A DNA stretch of 64,000 nucleotides, taken from Gnetum montanum (taxonomy: Eukaryota > Streptophyta > Gnetopsida > Gnetales > Gnetaceae). Position numbers and translations under genes: made by a program. Where the stretch lies: contig MNCI01018351.1 in assembly GCA_015680685.1 (NCBI GenBank), positions 88,124-152,123 of the forward strand, read 5' to 3'. Shown piece by piece: positions 36,770 through 48,063 of this stretch (positions within the stretch are counted from its first letter, which is position 1; each line of letters starts with the position of its first letter). The notes below the pieces were generated by a model. The model did not search any database, was not told the origin of the DNA, and was given only the letters and a program-made list of their open reading frames with translations.

Positions 36770-37500
36770 CAAAGAAATGACCAAACATCTTTAATAGTTT
36801 TTGGTTGGTAGGTTATTTCTTGGATGATCCTTATTTTCTCAAGGTCTACCTCAATTCCTTCTTTAGTAATTCTATGCCCCAACACAATGCCTTCTTGGAC
36901 AATGAGATGGCTCTTTTCCTAATTGAGTCACAAATTGTTTTCGCACATCTTTTCAATACTTGCTCAAGGTGGTCCAAGGCTTGCTCAAACATAGCTCCAT
37001 AGGTGGAGAAGTCATCCATGAATACTTCCACACCACTATTGATCTATTGCTAAAAGATGCTAAGGATCAGGCATTAAAATGTTGGAGGGACATTGCACAA
37101 ACCAAATGGAATCTTACAATATGCAAAAGTCCCCCATGGACTTGTGAATGTTGTCTTGGCTTGATCTTCTAGTGCAATTTGGATTTGGTTATAGTCACTA
37201 TAACCATCCAAGAAGCTATAATAGCAATGCCTGGGAAATAGTATCCAACACTTGGTCCACAAATGGCAATGGAAAATGATTTTTGAATATTACTATGTTC
37301 AACATCTTGAAGTCGATGCAAAACTACTACTTGTCATCTTTCTTTGGCACAATTATGAGTGGGCTAACCAACTCACTATTTGCAATGGGATAGATAAACC
37401 TTGCCTTGAGGAGTTGCTCTATTTCCTCCTTGATGATCTACTTCAATTTGGGGTTTAGCCATCTCTACAGCTACCTTCTTGGCTTCATGGTTAGGTTAGT
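36770..37500 (-). pseudogene. Element D reverse transcriptase relic
   Basis: RT core in several frames: YYSFLDGYSDYNQIQIA and FTSPWGTFAYCKIPFGL (37074-37262), then EVFMDDFSTYG (catalytic FMDD codons 37011-37022). The connection LDHLEQVLKRC follows as in B. GYSGYN has become GYSDYN. The N-terminal blocks extend to about 37450. Confidence 0.85.
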
Positions 37501-38169
37501 GTAAATGTGATGTTGGCATATTCATGGATAAATTCTAGTCAGCTCAGGATATGACCAAACAAAGGTTGTTGGCCATCTATTAACCACCTTTAATAGCTTT
37601 TCTTTTTATTCAAGAGCAAGTATGGCATTGATAATGACTAGCTTATCATTGTTTAAGAATGCATACTCCATGCCAGTTGGTAGAGTTTTCAACTCTAGGG
37701 GCTCCTACTTGAAGTTATCAAGGGTTTCCAACTCTCCCCAATAAGTATCATCATTTTCATCATCAAATAGTTGGTGATGAACTTTTTCAAGTTTATCTAT
37801 TCCTTCAACATAAGCACATTTTAGGCTCTTAGTTGGTTCCATGCATAGTGTGCTACTTTCTAAGTTAGCTATTAGCCACTAGGTGCCCTTCTTTTTTGTG
37901 GCTACTATGTATAGAAACCATTGAATATTTGTTTTTTGTGCACACTAATTACATGTTTTAATGTATGTACTTTTCATGGATCAAATCTTTTGCATGTAAT
38001 TGCATCCATTATCACTGTACATGATGCATGGAATATGCTTCTTCTTCAATCATCCAAATTCATTTCCCTTGAAGATTTCCAAGGAAATGTTCCTTATTTC
38101 CATGTGTGCATCAACCATGCTTAACCAAGCTCTTCCCATAATGCTGGGGAAGTCACATTTGCAATTCTT

Positions 38170-38400
38170 AACCTTGATCACTAGAAAATTGGTAGGATAA
38201 GATCACCCATAAACTATGGTCACAATGTCCTCTACTAACCCTAGAAGAATAGTAATTAACTAGTTATCCAATTCCAAATGATTGTTGTTCTTCTTGAGAG
38301 GCAATAGGTTTTAGGCTTTTTACATGTCATGGAAGATGAGATTGACACTAAAACCAGGATCAAGAAAAGCCTTACATGGTTCATGTCCAGTGATCTGCAA
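38170..38400 (-). pseudogene. Element D protease relic
   Basis: The minus strand at about 38335-38385 reads CKAFLDPGFSVNLIFHDM, corresponding to ALLDSGSEFNLI. The catalytic DSG is DPG. The C-terminal PIMLGRAWL-like block lies near 38115-38150. Confidence 0.7.
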
Positions 38401-38529
38401 GTAAATGAGTGGACTTCCTAGGTTAGATATTTTGGTGGGAAGATTACTAACCTTGATCCAATTGGAAATAACATGAGTTAATATCACCATGAAAAGCTAA
38501 GGTGTCATTTGGTTTGAAGGACACTCAAA

Positions 38530-40900
38530 GATGTTTAATATAGAGGATGAGGGTGTTGGAGATGTAAGAGAACTAGCTGCATGATGTTATGAGGGTTTAG
38601 GAGGACTACTGCATTAGAAAAAAGGTCATTTCCTAGATTGATTATCCAAACCACATGGTTGGAAGGCCAGTTTTGAATGTACGGCCTTTCCAACATTTTG
38701 TTGCTATGGCTATGGAGGAATTTCATCCTCCATGGATAGAGTAGGAGGTAACCAGGTAGAGGGTGAAGGAATATGTATAGATGGATGAAAAGGGTGGTAT
38801 AAATATGGGTTCTCCCCTCAAGTGAATGGTGAATGTGTTTGGTGATACTCTGGAGGGTAATAGTGATGCTGAAATGAGGCATGGCTTGTAGAATTCTTGA
38901 AAAATTGGTTGCTAGACATAGTTTCCATATGGATCTAGTTACCTATAAGGGTACTATTACCTTGGCAGTGGCATTTCCCACAATTGTGATTTGTGCCATG
39001 TTTGGTATTTCTCATATGATTGTGGTGGAGCTCCACTTAGGTAATAAGCTTGTTGTTGCTAGTGGAACTACCATGAATTTCCCTAAGGATAAGGTAATCA
39101 TCTATGTGTCTGCCTACATGCTAATTGAGGATTCAATGCATACATCCCAAACTCTTGTAAGTGTGATACCACAAGGTAACACCCCTTTGAATTTTTTTAT
39201 TAATAGATGCCACAACCAAGATCGTCATCAGATTTTGTTTCCATAACTTCCTCAAAGGTAGTAGCCTTGCCCTTTGGGTAGGCTCGTTCAGCTTCTTTTC
39301 ATATCCTGTGTTCATGATCACTATTCTGTTCTTTGGATGCTTTAGCAATATTCATAGTAGTTTAAAATTTCTCATCCAAATAGTCCCATCATTTATCAAC
39401 CTTTGCCAAAATGTCAAAAATAGATTTTTAAATAGGCAATGTTTTCCTATTTACCACTTCATCAAGTAATGACTCCTCATCATAAAATTACACCCCCCCT
39501 TTTTCCTGATGGAAGGGTCTCAATTATACTCCTTAGGCTACCTACTTAATAAGCCTTTAAACCTAATGAGCTCTTAGTTCCAATAGTCTCCCTCGGGCAT
39601 AAACCCCAAGAGTTCTTCTAATTTTGACATGGAGCCCATCTATGATGTGGCAAAGTTGCTCCCTCTAAGAATAACCATGGCTAGGGAATCTATGTTAGAG
39701 GGAGTAGTATCTACCCATGGCAATGTCCAAAGGTTCATGTGTTTCCTGTTTCTAGCCTTGAATCTACCTCCTTAGATTATATACTCTAGAGTACATTTGA
39801 TATTTTTTGTTGAATATCTCCAACATGGTACTCCATTAGCAAATAGATTCTAGCTCTAAGGACCGATACCAGCTTTCAGCTTTCTTGATGAGTATCCTAG
39901 GAAAATGCTTAAGTTCCTTCAACTCATTTTCTATTTTCTATAAGACATAAGCATCATGAAAAGCTTGAAGATGTGTCTGCAGATCAGAGTTGTATTCCCC
40001 CTCAAATCTTGGAATATTATTCATGTCTAAGTGCTTGATCCTACTATCTTTCACATGCCTGGTTGGGATCTTTACTACCTTTGCAATGTTAAGCATGATT
40101 TAAGTCATCAACAAAGGTTCATCATCATCATTATATCAATGACACCAATGATGGTTTCTAACACCCCTTCGGTATTGGTGGCCTCCACAATCATTGTTGT
40201 CTCATTGATCACCTTCATCATGATTATTTCAATGGCAGCTTCTATGAGAACCATCAAATGAAGAGGAATGTTTAGAATCAGATTAAGAGGATGGAGATGA
40301 TGGTAGACTACCACTACCACTATGGTTTCCACCACCACTTTTTTTCTCATTACAATCCCCATCCTTAGATCCCTTGCCATTGCAATGCTTACTCAAGTCA
40401 CTTTTTCCTGAACCTGGTTTATGAATAGTGGATTGTAGGTTCAGGGCCATACCCTTATTACCAACAATAGGGAATGAAGTGTCTTCATGTTGAGAACCTT
40501 CAAAGGGAGTATCCTCATTATCATCTTGATTTAGTAGGAACAATGGGTTACTAAAGTGCTTCACCTTTGTAAATTTATGATGCTTCTCTTGGTGTTGATC
40601 TCTCTTGCATTGTGTGTTAGTGAAGCAATAGTTTTGATTGTCATAACCATTCACAACATACTCCTCCTAAAGATCTAGAATGCCCAACTTTTTAAGAGTT
40701 TAAAAGATAATCCTTGGCATAGATCGATCTAGAGGCAATACGATGTTGCCCTCCATATCATGACATCGCAATCATTCATCCTAATGTAGGATGAAGGTGA
40801 AATTTGATACATACTTATCTAGATGAGTATATACCACTTTTCACTCTTGTGGGATCAGGGGTTTGACATCTTCACGCTTGTGTGAAGAAGAAGATATTTT
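38530..40900 (-). pseudogene. Element D gag relic
   Basis: Gag polyprotein: an N-terminal region near 40700-40900 parallel to B, a hydrophilic segment 40283-40654 (KHCNGKGSKDGDCNEKKSGG), the capsid core at about 39590-40030 (phrases matching FEGGYN, RTLxKEAES and GxYAQGRL in broken frames), a knuckle region near 39140-39200 and a Pro/Tyr-rich tail to about 38600. Frameshifts are frequent. Confidence 0.72.
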
Positions 40901-41033
40901 ACAATATGAAATAAAATGTTAGTATGCTTTTTAAAATTATATGTATAGTGGGGATGATATTAGAGCTTGAGGTTCATACAATGATACTAATGGTATTTAC
41001 TAAACCTAAATAGCACACATTTCAACAAAAAAG

Positions 41034-41051
41034 TCCCCAACAACTGCATCA
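41034..41051 (-). other. Primer-binding site (tRNA-Asp) of element D
   Basis: The plus strand reads TCCCCAACAACTGCATCA; 14 of 18 positions match TCCCCGGCAACGGCGCCA. It lies one base from the LTR at 41053. Confidence 0.82.
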
Positions 41052-41052
41052 A

Positions 41053-41974
41053 TGATTAGCAATAAGGTACCCCTACACCTAACCATATGAATGACAAAGT
41101 GTTCATGTGTGATCCAATCGAATTTTGTGAACTTTATAGTTACTGGTGCACTAGTCTTCTAGGAAGTGAACCTTGCCCTAAGGTTGTTCATTATCTTCCC
41201 AATTACATTTGTGACATACACTAGTATTGTTAAGTGTAATTAAGGCATATAATTTTTATCATTTTGTATTTTATGGTTTTGGTGTTTAAAGAGAGATAAA
41301 GTAATTGGATTAACTAACTTAATTTAACTAATTAACTAATATCTAACTAGCCCTAATAGAAGAATCTAGTCCCACTCTCCACATGCATCCTCAACTCACG
41401 TATCGACTATTGGGTTACCAAGCACTATGCCACTGGGTGCACCAAGCAATAATGCTATTGGGATTACCAAGTGAATACATATTATGCTTGAAGTAGTCAT
41501 ACTTATGTATTTAATCTATCTAGCTTATCTTAATTAATTACCTCATTAGCTTAATTACTAAAAAACATTGAATAAATAATTGGAAACATTAAATTCATAA
41601 ATAAAATATTTAAACTATCCAAAATGTTGCAAGGTTTATCAAGAAGTTCATCTTTATTTTTACACACATTGTCATGCTTAGGTAGAACAATGCTTGAATA
41701 AAGATCTATACACTCGATGACTGCTACTGTGGGCACTCGGGAAAAATATTCTAACTTTCAAATAGAAAAATTACAAGATCTTTCCACTAATATGGAAATT
41801 GATGCCATAAATGTAGTTAGTGAACTCATATTTATAGACCAATATAGACCCTTGCATCAATGAGGTTACATCGATGTAATTGATTGTGTTGACAAGGCCT
41901 TGTCAATGCAATAGACTACATCGATAGGGCCTCATCGATGGGGCCCAATCAACATGAAAAACCAAAATTCATTA
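41053..41974 (-). repeat. 5' LTR of element D
   Basis: TGATTAGCAA to ATTCATTA, 922 bp, matching 28673-29587. It is followed by the ATGTG target duplication and the resumed E LTR. TATAAATA on the minus strand is at 41829-41836. Confidence 0.92.
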
Positions 41975-42373
41975 ATGTGCTTCTTAAGAGAAGGCATCAT
42001 CCTTGAGCCTCTAGAGATCTTGTGGGATTGAGTGATTGGTGTAGCATCACAATACTTTGAAGTAGAGCTTAAGTTATAAAGGTTGTGGTATCTTGCAAGC
42101 CACATTTTAAGCTTGTCAAGACCTTGCAGGGTTGAGTGGATTCACAATGAAAAATCATTCCAGAGTAGATCTTAGAGTAATAAAGGATGTGGTACCCTTC
42201 AAAACACAATTTGAGAGAAACAAAGTCTGGAGGTGTGCAAGAAAACTACCCTCTAAGTGTGGAGTACCCAAGTTAGGGAACCATGTAATTCTTAGTGTGA
42301 TTTTTTGTGGTTGTAATATTTGATTTGGGGAACTTATTCATCCCTCCCCCTTCTAAGTTCTATAATCCTCAAG

Positions 42374-42385
42374 TGGTATCTAAGG
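42374..42385 (+). other. Primer-binding site (initiator tRNA-Met) of element E
   Basis: TGGTATCTAAGGC resembles the Copia site TGGTATCAGAGC. It lies two bases after the LTR end AATCCTCA. Confidence 0.75.
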
Positions 42386-42439
42386 CTAGTACTCTTACTT
42401 CTTCATCAACTGGTTCTACAACATCTTCAAGAGTGAATA

Positions 42440-43052
42440 ATGGAGGAAACCTCATACACAAAGCCACCCATGTTTGATAGATTTGACTTTTCCTATTAGA
42501 AGGTAAGAATGCAAGGTTTTTTCAAATCGATGGAGTTTGAAGGATGGAAATCCATCCTTGAAGGCTACACACCACCTATCGATAGCACAATAGGAGCCAT
42601 CAAGCCTCAAAACAAATGGTCATAAGAAGAAAGAGATAAGTTCATATTTGATTCAAAAACAAAAAATTGTTTATATTGTGCTTTGAATAAATCTGAGTTT
42701 AATATAATATCTAGTTGTGAAGCAACAAAAGAAATTAGGGATTTTTTGAAACTTAAATTTGAAGAGCTTCAAAGTTCTCTCAGTACTTATGAAATAATCT
42801 CATAAGTGAAGGGGCAATACAAGAATGGTCCATTACCCTTAAATCTATCAACAAGGAAAAGGAACCTACAAATTAAGATGTGAGAAGTGAAGAGGAGATA
42901 GATCTTCTCTCTAGAGGGCTAAAAGACTCATGGAGAAAAGAGGTAAAATCTTCAATCAACAAAGAGGTAAGAAAAGAAGTAAGAATTTTTCCAATTCTAA
43001 TATTAATTTTTCCTTAATAGAATGTTGGGTATGTGGTGGAAGAGGCTATATG
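42440..43052 (+). pseudogene. Element E Copia gag relic (runs into gap)
   Basis: Copia gag. It starts ATG 42440 (MEETSYTKPPMFDRFDFSY), then a stop replacing the Trp of YWKVRM, then GFFKSMEFEGWKSILEGYTPP, KFIFDSKTKNCLYCALNKSEF and SSCEATKEIRDFLKLKFEEL, the usual UBN2-type gag order. The zinc knuckle starts CWVCGGRGYM at 43022-43052 and is cut by the gap. It belongs to E by position after the primer site. Several stops are of the G-to-A or C-to-T kind. Confidence 0.85.
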
Positions 43053-43369
43053 NNNNNNNNNNNNNNNNNNNNNNNNNNNNNNNNNNNNNNNNNNNNNNNN
43101 NNNNNNNNNNNNNNNNNNNNNNNNNNNNNNNNNNNNNNNNNNNNNNNNNNNNNNNNNNNNNNNNNNNNNNNNNNNNNNNNNNNNNNNNNNNNNNNNNNNN
43201 NNNNNNNNNNNNNNNNNNNNNNNNNNNNNNNNNNNNNNNNNNNNNNNNNNNNNNNNNNNNNNNNNNNNNNNNNNNNNNNNNNNNNNNNNNNNNNNNNNNN
43301 NNNNNNNNNNNNNNNNNNNNNNNNNNNNNNNNNNNNNNNNNNNNNNNNNNNNNNNNNNNNNNNNNNNNN
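43053..43369. other. Assembly gap (317 N)
   Basis: A run of N. Any open frame across it is an artefact. The end of E gag and the 5' boundary of F are probably hidden here or just after. Confidence 0.98.
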
Positions 43370-43479
43370 AAATGGGAATGTAACTTAAGGTTCTATCACT
43401 TAAATAGCTAGTCATACCATAAGACTCCTTGGTCTTACCAAAATGTACTAAGAAGGGAATCTATGTAGGACCATACAAG

Positions 43480-43751
43480 AAATTGGACTACTCAAAAACC
43501 CAAGGACATTAAGAAAGAATGGAGAATAAAGAAGAATGAATAGGGGAATAAGAATATTATCACATCCCCATTCCCATTCCAAATCAATAAAGCATTCTTT
43601 TCTTTCTCTTTCTGCACTTTCTCTATTATTTCCTTTACATATAATGTTGAATGCCACATATATTTGACATTTAGTATATCATATTCTTATGCATAATGCC
43701 TAATATAATGTATATTTGACATTTTCCATGACATACAAGAATGGAATGTCA
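43480..43751 (+). repeat. 5' LTR of element F, 3' portion
   Basis: Clear match to 48440-48635 from about 43560 (CATTCTTTTCTTTCTCTTTC, CACATATATTTGACATTTAG, TTCCATGACA). The beginning is not recognisable and may lie in the gap. Confidence 0.75.
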
Positions 43752-43755
43752 CAAT

Positions 43756-43767
43756 TGGTATCAAAGC
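43756..43767 (+). other. Primer-binding site (initiator tRNA-Met) of element F
   Basis: TGGTATCAAAGC, one change from TGGTATCAGAGC, four bases after the LTR end ATGTCA. Confidence 0.8.
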
Positions 43768-45129
43768 AAACCACAACCCAAGGGCCATTCAAAACCATGG
43801 GCTGACTACAACATAAATTTGATGAGGAACCATGAACTCACAACATAGGGAAAGTCATTCATCATCACCAGATGCACCATATGTCTGAGATATTTGATTA
43901 CACCTCATCAAGAGTCATTAATTGTGAGATATTTTGGTAAGACAAGGATACACTGGTTTAGGTAACTCTTACCTATCTTAATATTTTAAATGTTAATTAA
44001 TTAAGTTCATTGTTAAGCTTCTCCCAAAAAGTTAGTAACCATGACAAGAGTTGATCCTGTTTTGTTGATATTTATTATCCTAAGAAACTTAAAGTCATTT
44101 ATAAGTCATCCTATATTCTATATATCAACCCAATAATGTTTGTTTGGTAAAATAAGCTAGTGGACCTTTTAAAATCTTGAAAATACAACTTCATTTTTGA
44201 ACCCTAATACTATGTCCAATGCATAGTACTCATCAAGATGATTCCAACATTACAAATTTTATCTTGATCAAACTTACTGTTTGGGAGATATTGTAGTTTT
44301 AAGTTTCTCATTACGCATGCATTAAAATAATATTAAATTATTAAATTATTATTTTAAAAAATTAAAATTTTAGGGTTGGGAATTAAAACCAGAATCATTG
44401 AACCTCCACCCTATCATCATCCAAACCACCACATCAACCATCGAGGTAAGGTTGAATAAAATAATAATAATAAGTTAAAAAAAAAAAGATTTTAGAGGCT
44501 ATGGCCCTATAGGGGTTGTGCAAGCCCATAAGACTACACTGGTCCTTCAAGATTGTGCTATGCGACCTATAACTAATGTCATCCTTAACTGTCACACCCA
44601 CCTCCATGTGCCAATGTTGTGTAATCTACATCATGACATGCACCATCACATTGTTGAAACCCTTGCATGGCTAGAAACCCTGATGTGATAAAACCACAAT
44701 TGCACATGAGCCCTGCCATTAGTCATGGCCATTAGCCAATACTACATCTTGTCACCCTCTATAGGGGTCATGCAGCCCTTGTTCTAGCTACCCCACTACC
44801 ATCTACCTCCGAAGCCTACTACCATAGGATTGTTGCTCCTCCACAAATGCCTCCCATTCCGTATCATCATCCATCATCATTCTTAGCCATGATCTATGAA
44901 GCACCCTCATCATCCATCAAGGTCATGCTACACAAGCCTGTGTAGGTCACTAACTAAAACCCTTGCTCCCTGAATCCACCAAAAACCTTACTGGTTGTTC
45001 TCCTTGCCTTCAAATTTTCCACCAAGACCCTCATCACATTTCTTGCTACCTACTATTGCACCACTACTTGTTGTCACTTGCTACCTACCCTACTTCTCCC
45101 ACTTCCTACTATCATGCCACTACCTACCT
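43768..45129 (+). other. Element F interior, no gene recognised
   Basis: No gag or pol domain is visible. A low-complexity AATAAT/poly-A stretch lies at about 44460-44485, and a C-rich, CAT/CCACC-rich segment at about 44740-45130. Short open frames at 44963-45228 are His/Ser/Leu-rich and follow the base bias; they are unlikely to be coding. Confidence 0.45.
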
Positions 45130-45134
45130 ACCAA

Positions 45135-45525
45135 TGGTGCTGCTCATAATGGTTCATCACAAGCACACCAAACATTGATGGTTCCACTCATAATGATCCA
45201 TCGTGACCACCATAAATGTCATTCATAATGGCCCATCACAGGTACTGCAAGCACCAATGGTGCTGCTCATGGTGATCCATTGTGAACACCATAGACATCA
45301 TTCATAATGAGCCATTTACTATGGGCATCGACGGTGCTGCTCATAATGAATCAGCATGGGCACTACAAGCATCAATGGTGCCACTCATAATAGCCCATCA
45401 TGGGCACCGACAATGCCATTCATAATGGTCCATCATAGATACCAACAGTGCCATTCATAATGATCCATTGTGGGCACTGATGGTAGCATTCATAATGGTC
45501 CATCCCAGTGCTTGCAAGTATCAAC
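45135..45525 (+). repeat. Minisatellite with alternating 35- and 44-bp units
   Basis: Ten units, each marked by CATAATG or a close variant, at 45145, 45189, 45224, 45268, 45303, 45342, 45385, 45421, 45456 and 45491. Spacings are 44, 35, 44, 35, 39, 43, 36, 35 and 35. The longer units carry about 9 extra bases (TGCAAGCAC type). Units contain the small inverted repeats CCATTcatAATGG and CCCATcATGGG. Confidence 0.88.
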
Positions 45526-45645
45526 GACCTACCATCACAATGAGAAAATTCTTCGTCAACAAAAAGAAAATTTAAAATTTTTGTCATCAAGTCATCAATT
45601 TAAAATTAGAAATGCATGGAAATAATTTTTAAAAATAGAATTGGA

Positions 45646-45749
45646 TGCATTATTAGCATGGAAAATAAGAATCTCATAATTAAGCATGCTCATTTTGGAG
45701 TACTACTGGGATGGGTAACCTCTCGGAAAGTCTTGTTTTTTGTGCCAAA
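45646..45749 (+). pseudogene. 5S rRNA-like sequence
   Basis: About 104 bases align end to end with plant 5S rRNA (about 120 bases), from a GGATGC-like start through AATTAAGCATGCTC and AGTACTACTGGGATGGGT to AACCTCTCGGAAAGTC. The last blocks are the strongest and include the box C region of the pol III internal promoter. Fragments missing total about 15 bases. It may be a decayed 5S gene copy, or part of an LTR or SINE that carries 5S sequence (as Cassandra elements do). Not functional as rRNA. Confidence 0.72.
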
Positions 45750-46216
45750 TGTCTTAAAACTCCAGAAGACATAACTCTTGATTTTGGAAACCTTTTTCAA
45801 CAAATGAAGAGTTGTTTCCTATAGATTTTAACCTTTCAAACATAAAAGGTAATGTCAAATCCATTCCAAGTAACCCCAAAAATTAGTTTTCACTCTTTGC
45901 CTAACATAGTCCATCAACATCTTGAAAATTTTAATTTTAGTGTAACTTGAGCATATGATGTCCTCTTTCAACATATTAATAGTCATGTCTAACATTTTGC
46001 GCCCTTCTAAATTTAATTACAAGGTTAGATTTCTTTTCTAGGTACATGATAATTTAATGATATCATAAAACTATGCCTTAAAATTCAACAACATAAGGAT
46101 AACTAATAATGCCTTATTGGGAAAATAACCTATGTAGATAGCCTTAAGATCCCTATGGCATGTCATTAGTTACACTACCAAAGTTACTATCTTTAAGGAG
46201 GATAGAAAGGCCATTA

Positions 46217-46305
46217 AGAATTAGATGATATAATTATATATTACTAAAATTAGAGGATGTAGTTATATAATGCTAAAATTAGATAATGTAGTAATGATGT
46301 ATCAG
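46217..46305 (+). repeat. Short tandem repeat, about 29-bp unit
   Basis: AATTAGATGATATAATTATAT, AATTAGAGGATGTAGTTATAT and AATTAGATAATGTAGTAATG follow at about 29-base steps. A nearby run of CAGTTGAT words (46312-46370) adds another small repeat. Confidence 0.6.
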
Positions 46306-46499
46306 TATTAGTTCAGTTGATGATTAGTTGGAGAATCAGTTGATGTATCAGTTGATAATTATTTGATGAATTAGAATAATCTTCAATGTTGTATATCAAT
46401 TTATCTTGCAACTAAAACATATGATACAACAACATGGAGACTCAAAATATTATTTCAAAAAGGTGTATGATACCCATGAAAAGTAATGATTCAGATAAG

Positions 46500-47645
46500 A
46501 ATCCAAGAATGAGAATGAAAGTTGCAACATATAACATGCTTGCAAGATCCCTAGCGAGTGAGAAACAACATCCTCTATGTCCAACATGGGCCTTGGTTTG
46601 GCACAAATATTGATACCCATGCATTTTAGCAAAATTACAAGATTCAGACACTAATGTTTTATTCTTACAAGAAGTCTTTCCATGGAAATTTTTATATCAA
46701 TTCCAAAAAGACTTGAAAAAGATGGGATATATAGGTATTTATAAGCAAAAAGGTTCTTGTGAAAGTTCTTCTTTTAAGCCATACAGATTAGCATATTATA
46801 GAAATCATAACATGGATGGTGACATGATCTTTTATAAAGGAGATAAGTTCAAATTGGTACATAAATTCGAATGGAGTTTAGAAAATATGATTTTTGAAAT
46901 TCTAGAACTTCAAGTGATGGAAAAGAAAGAACAATCAAGATTTCAGAAAAAACCACATAGCCTTGGCAATGATTTTAAAATTTCATCTATCAAGAAGATG
47001 TGTATGTGTGATTAACATACATTTGGTTGCCAAATCAACATGTTCAAATGGTGCACTATGTCAAAGAGCATACTTGATTAAGAAAATAGAAGAAATTTTG
47101 AAGAATAAGTTATTTCTAAGTTATATCAATCTAGTGCCAATTTTCCTTTGTAAAGATTTCAATGCAAAAGTTGGAAGTTGTGTCTATCAATTCTTAAAAT
47201 ATGGATGTGTAAAGGAATCCTTAGAAGATGAACTTGATTGGAAGAATGTGTTTCCATTAATTCAACATGAAATTCCCTTGGCCAGTGCATATTCTGCTTA
47301 TTTTGAATCTTCAATAAATAAATTAGATCTTATAATTTAGGAATAAATGATGTTGATGGATAGTGCTCATCAATAACCATAGTTTGCCAATTACTTTGCT
47401 ATGATTAATGAGGATGGATCAACAACATTCTTCATTGAGACTTTAGATTATATTTGGTATGATATCTAATTTTTCCAAGTTCCCAAGTTACTAGAGTTAA
47501 TTTCTAAAGAAGAAGTGGAGAAGAATCAAGATTAAGCCTGGCCATCACGAACAAGACCATTTGATCATATACCACTTATTGTAGAATTACAATTACTCCC
47601 ATCAATTCATAAGGTTGATCAAGATCAAGAAGTACCTCACACTTA
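46500..47645 (+). pseudogene. CCR4-like deadenylase (EEP family) retrocopy relic
   Basis: A relic of a cellular gene of the CCR4/nocturnin endonuclease-exonuclease-phosphatase family, whose members shorten mRNA poly(A) tails. First frame (to 47015): MKVATYNMLARSLASEK, CPTWALVWHKY, then VLFLQEV with the metal-binding Glu, KKMGYIGIYKQKGS and DGDMIFYKGDKFKLVHKFEW. After a frameshift near 46960: ALAMILKFHLS, CVCVINIHLVAK (family VANTH), PIFLCKDFNAKVGS (family GDFN), IPLASAYSAYF. Last part (about 47390-47640): IETLDYIWYD (family GTLDYIF), VPKLLELIS and FDHIPLIVEL (family SDHxPL). The whole catalytic domain, about 380 codons, is present without introns, whereas plant family genes are interrupted. 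This suggests a cDNA copy. It lies between the LTRs of F. There are at least one frameshift and several stops. Which CCR4 subgroup is unclear; spacing of the end blocks recalls the HESPERIN-type members. Confidence 0.85.
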
Positions 47646-48063
47646 CTTTTATTTATAATATTATTATTTTTCTTCATTTTTTAATTTACATTTGAATTAG
47701 ATAAGTAAAATATCCAAGGTAATGAAAGTTGGGAATAAAAGAATTTGCCCTACCTTCATTTAGATAACCAAATACAAATTGCACCTTGTGTGATCCTAGT
47801 TAGCATTGGTGATTGGTGGATGGTAGATCTTTAATTCACCTCTTATCATGATCTTAGATAATGAGGTAAATAATAATAAAGTAATATTTAATACTCGTAA
47901 ATTCTTCTCACATATATCTTGTTTGTAGAATAAGAAAAAACTTCAAGACCAAAGGAGAAATCAAATTATTGGGGTAGGGAAGCATAACAGAAGCATTAGA
48001 GTTGGAAAAATATAGTGAACATGGAATCATTTAAGGATAAATAAAATCCAAGGGGGTTTAGAT
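47646..48063 (+). other. Element F interior, 3' end
   Basis: No gene recognised. It ends with a purine-rich CCAAGGGGGT (48049-48058) shortly before the LTR, the probable polypurine tract. Confidence 0.5.

Larger units (their letters stand above)
28673..41974 (-). mobile_element. Element D: Tat/Athila-like gypsy element with additional ORF (minus)
   Basis: A complete-length 13.3-kb element, read right to left: 5' LTR (41053-41974), primer site (41034-41051), gag, protease, RT, RNase H, integrase, spacer with internal promoter-like module (33108-33205), additional ORF (29838-32670), polypurine tract and 3' LTR (28673-29587). A perfect target duplication ATGTG lies at 28668-28672 and 41975-41979. 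All coding parts are broken by stops. Confidence 0.93.
27912..42371 (+). repeat. 5' LTR of element E, interrupted by D
   Basis: The left part 27912-28667 and right part 41980-42371 together align with the 3' LTR 51181-52330. The uninterrupted copy reads TTGATGTGCTTCTTAC where D sits, which proves the break. It starts TGACCTTTT and ends AATCCTCA. It carries an AGACATCT/AGATGTCT array at 28171-28350. Confidence 0.88.

Noticed and set aside
42930-43415. Open frames of 116-152 codons across the N run
   Set aside because: They consist almost wholly of undetermined residues from the gap; only the first part belongs to the E gag relic.
44963-45228. Two overlapping frames before and into the minisatellite, as a candidate secreted protein
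   Set aside because: They run into the tandem repeat in different frames and have no conserved motif; better explained by the C-rich repeat.
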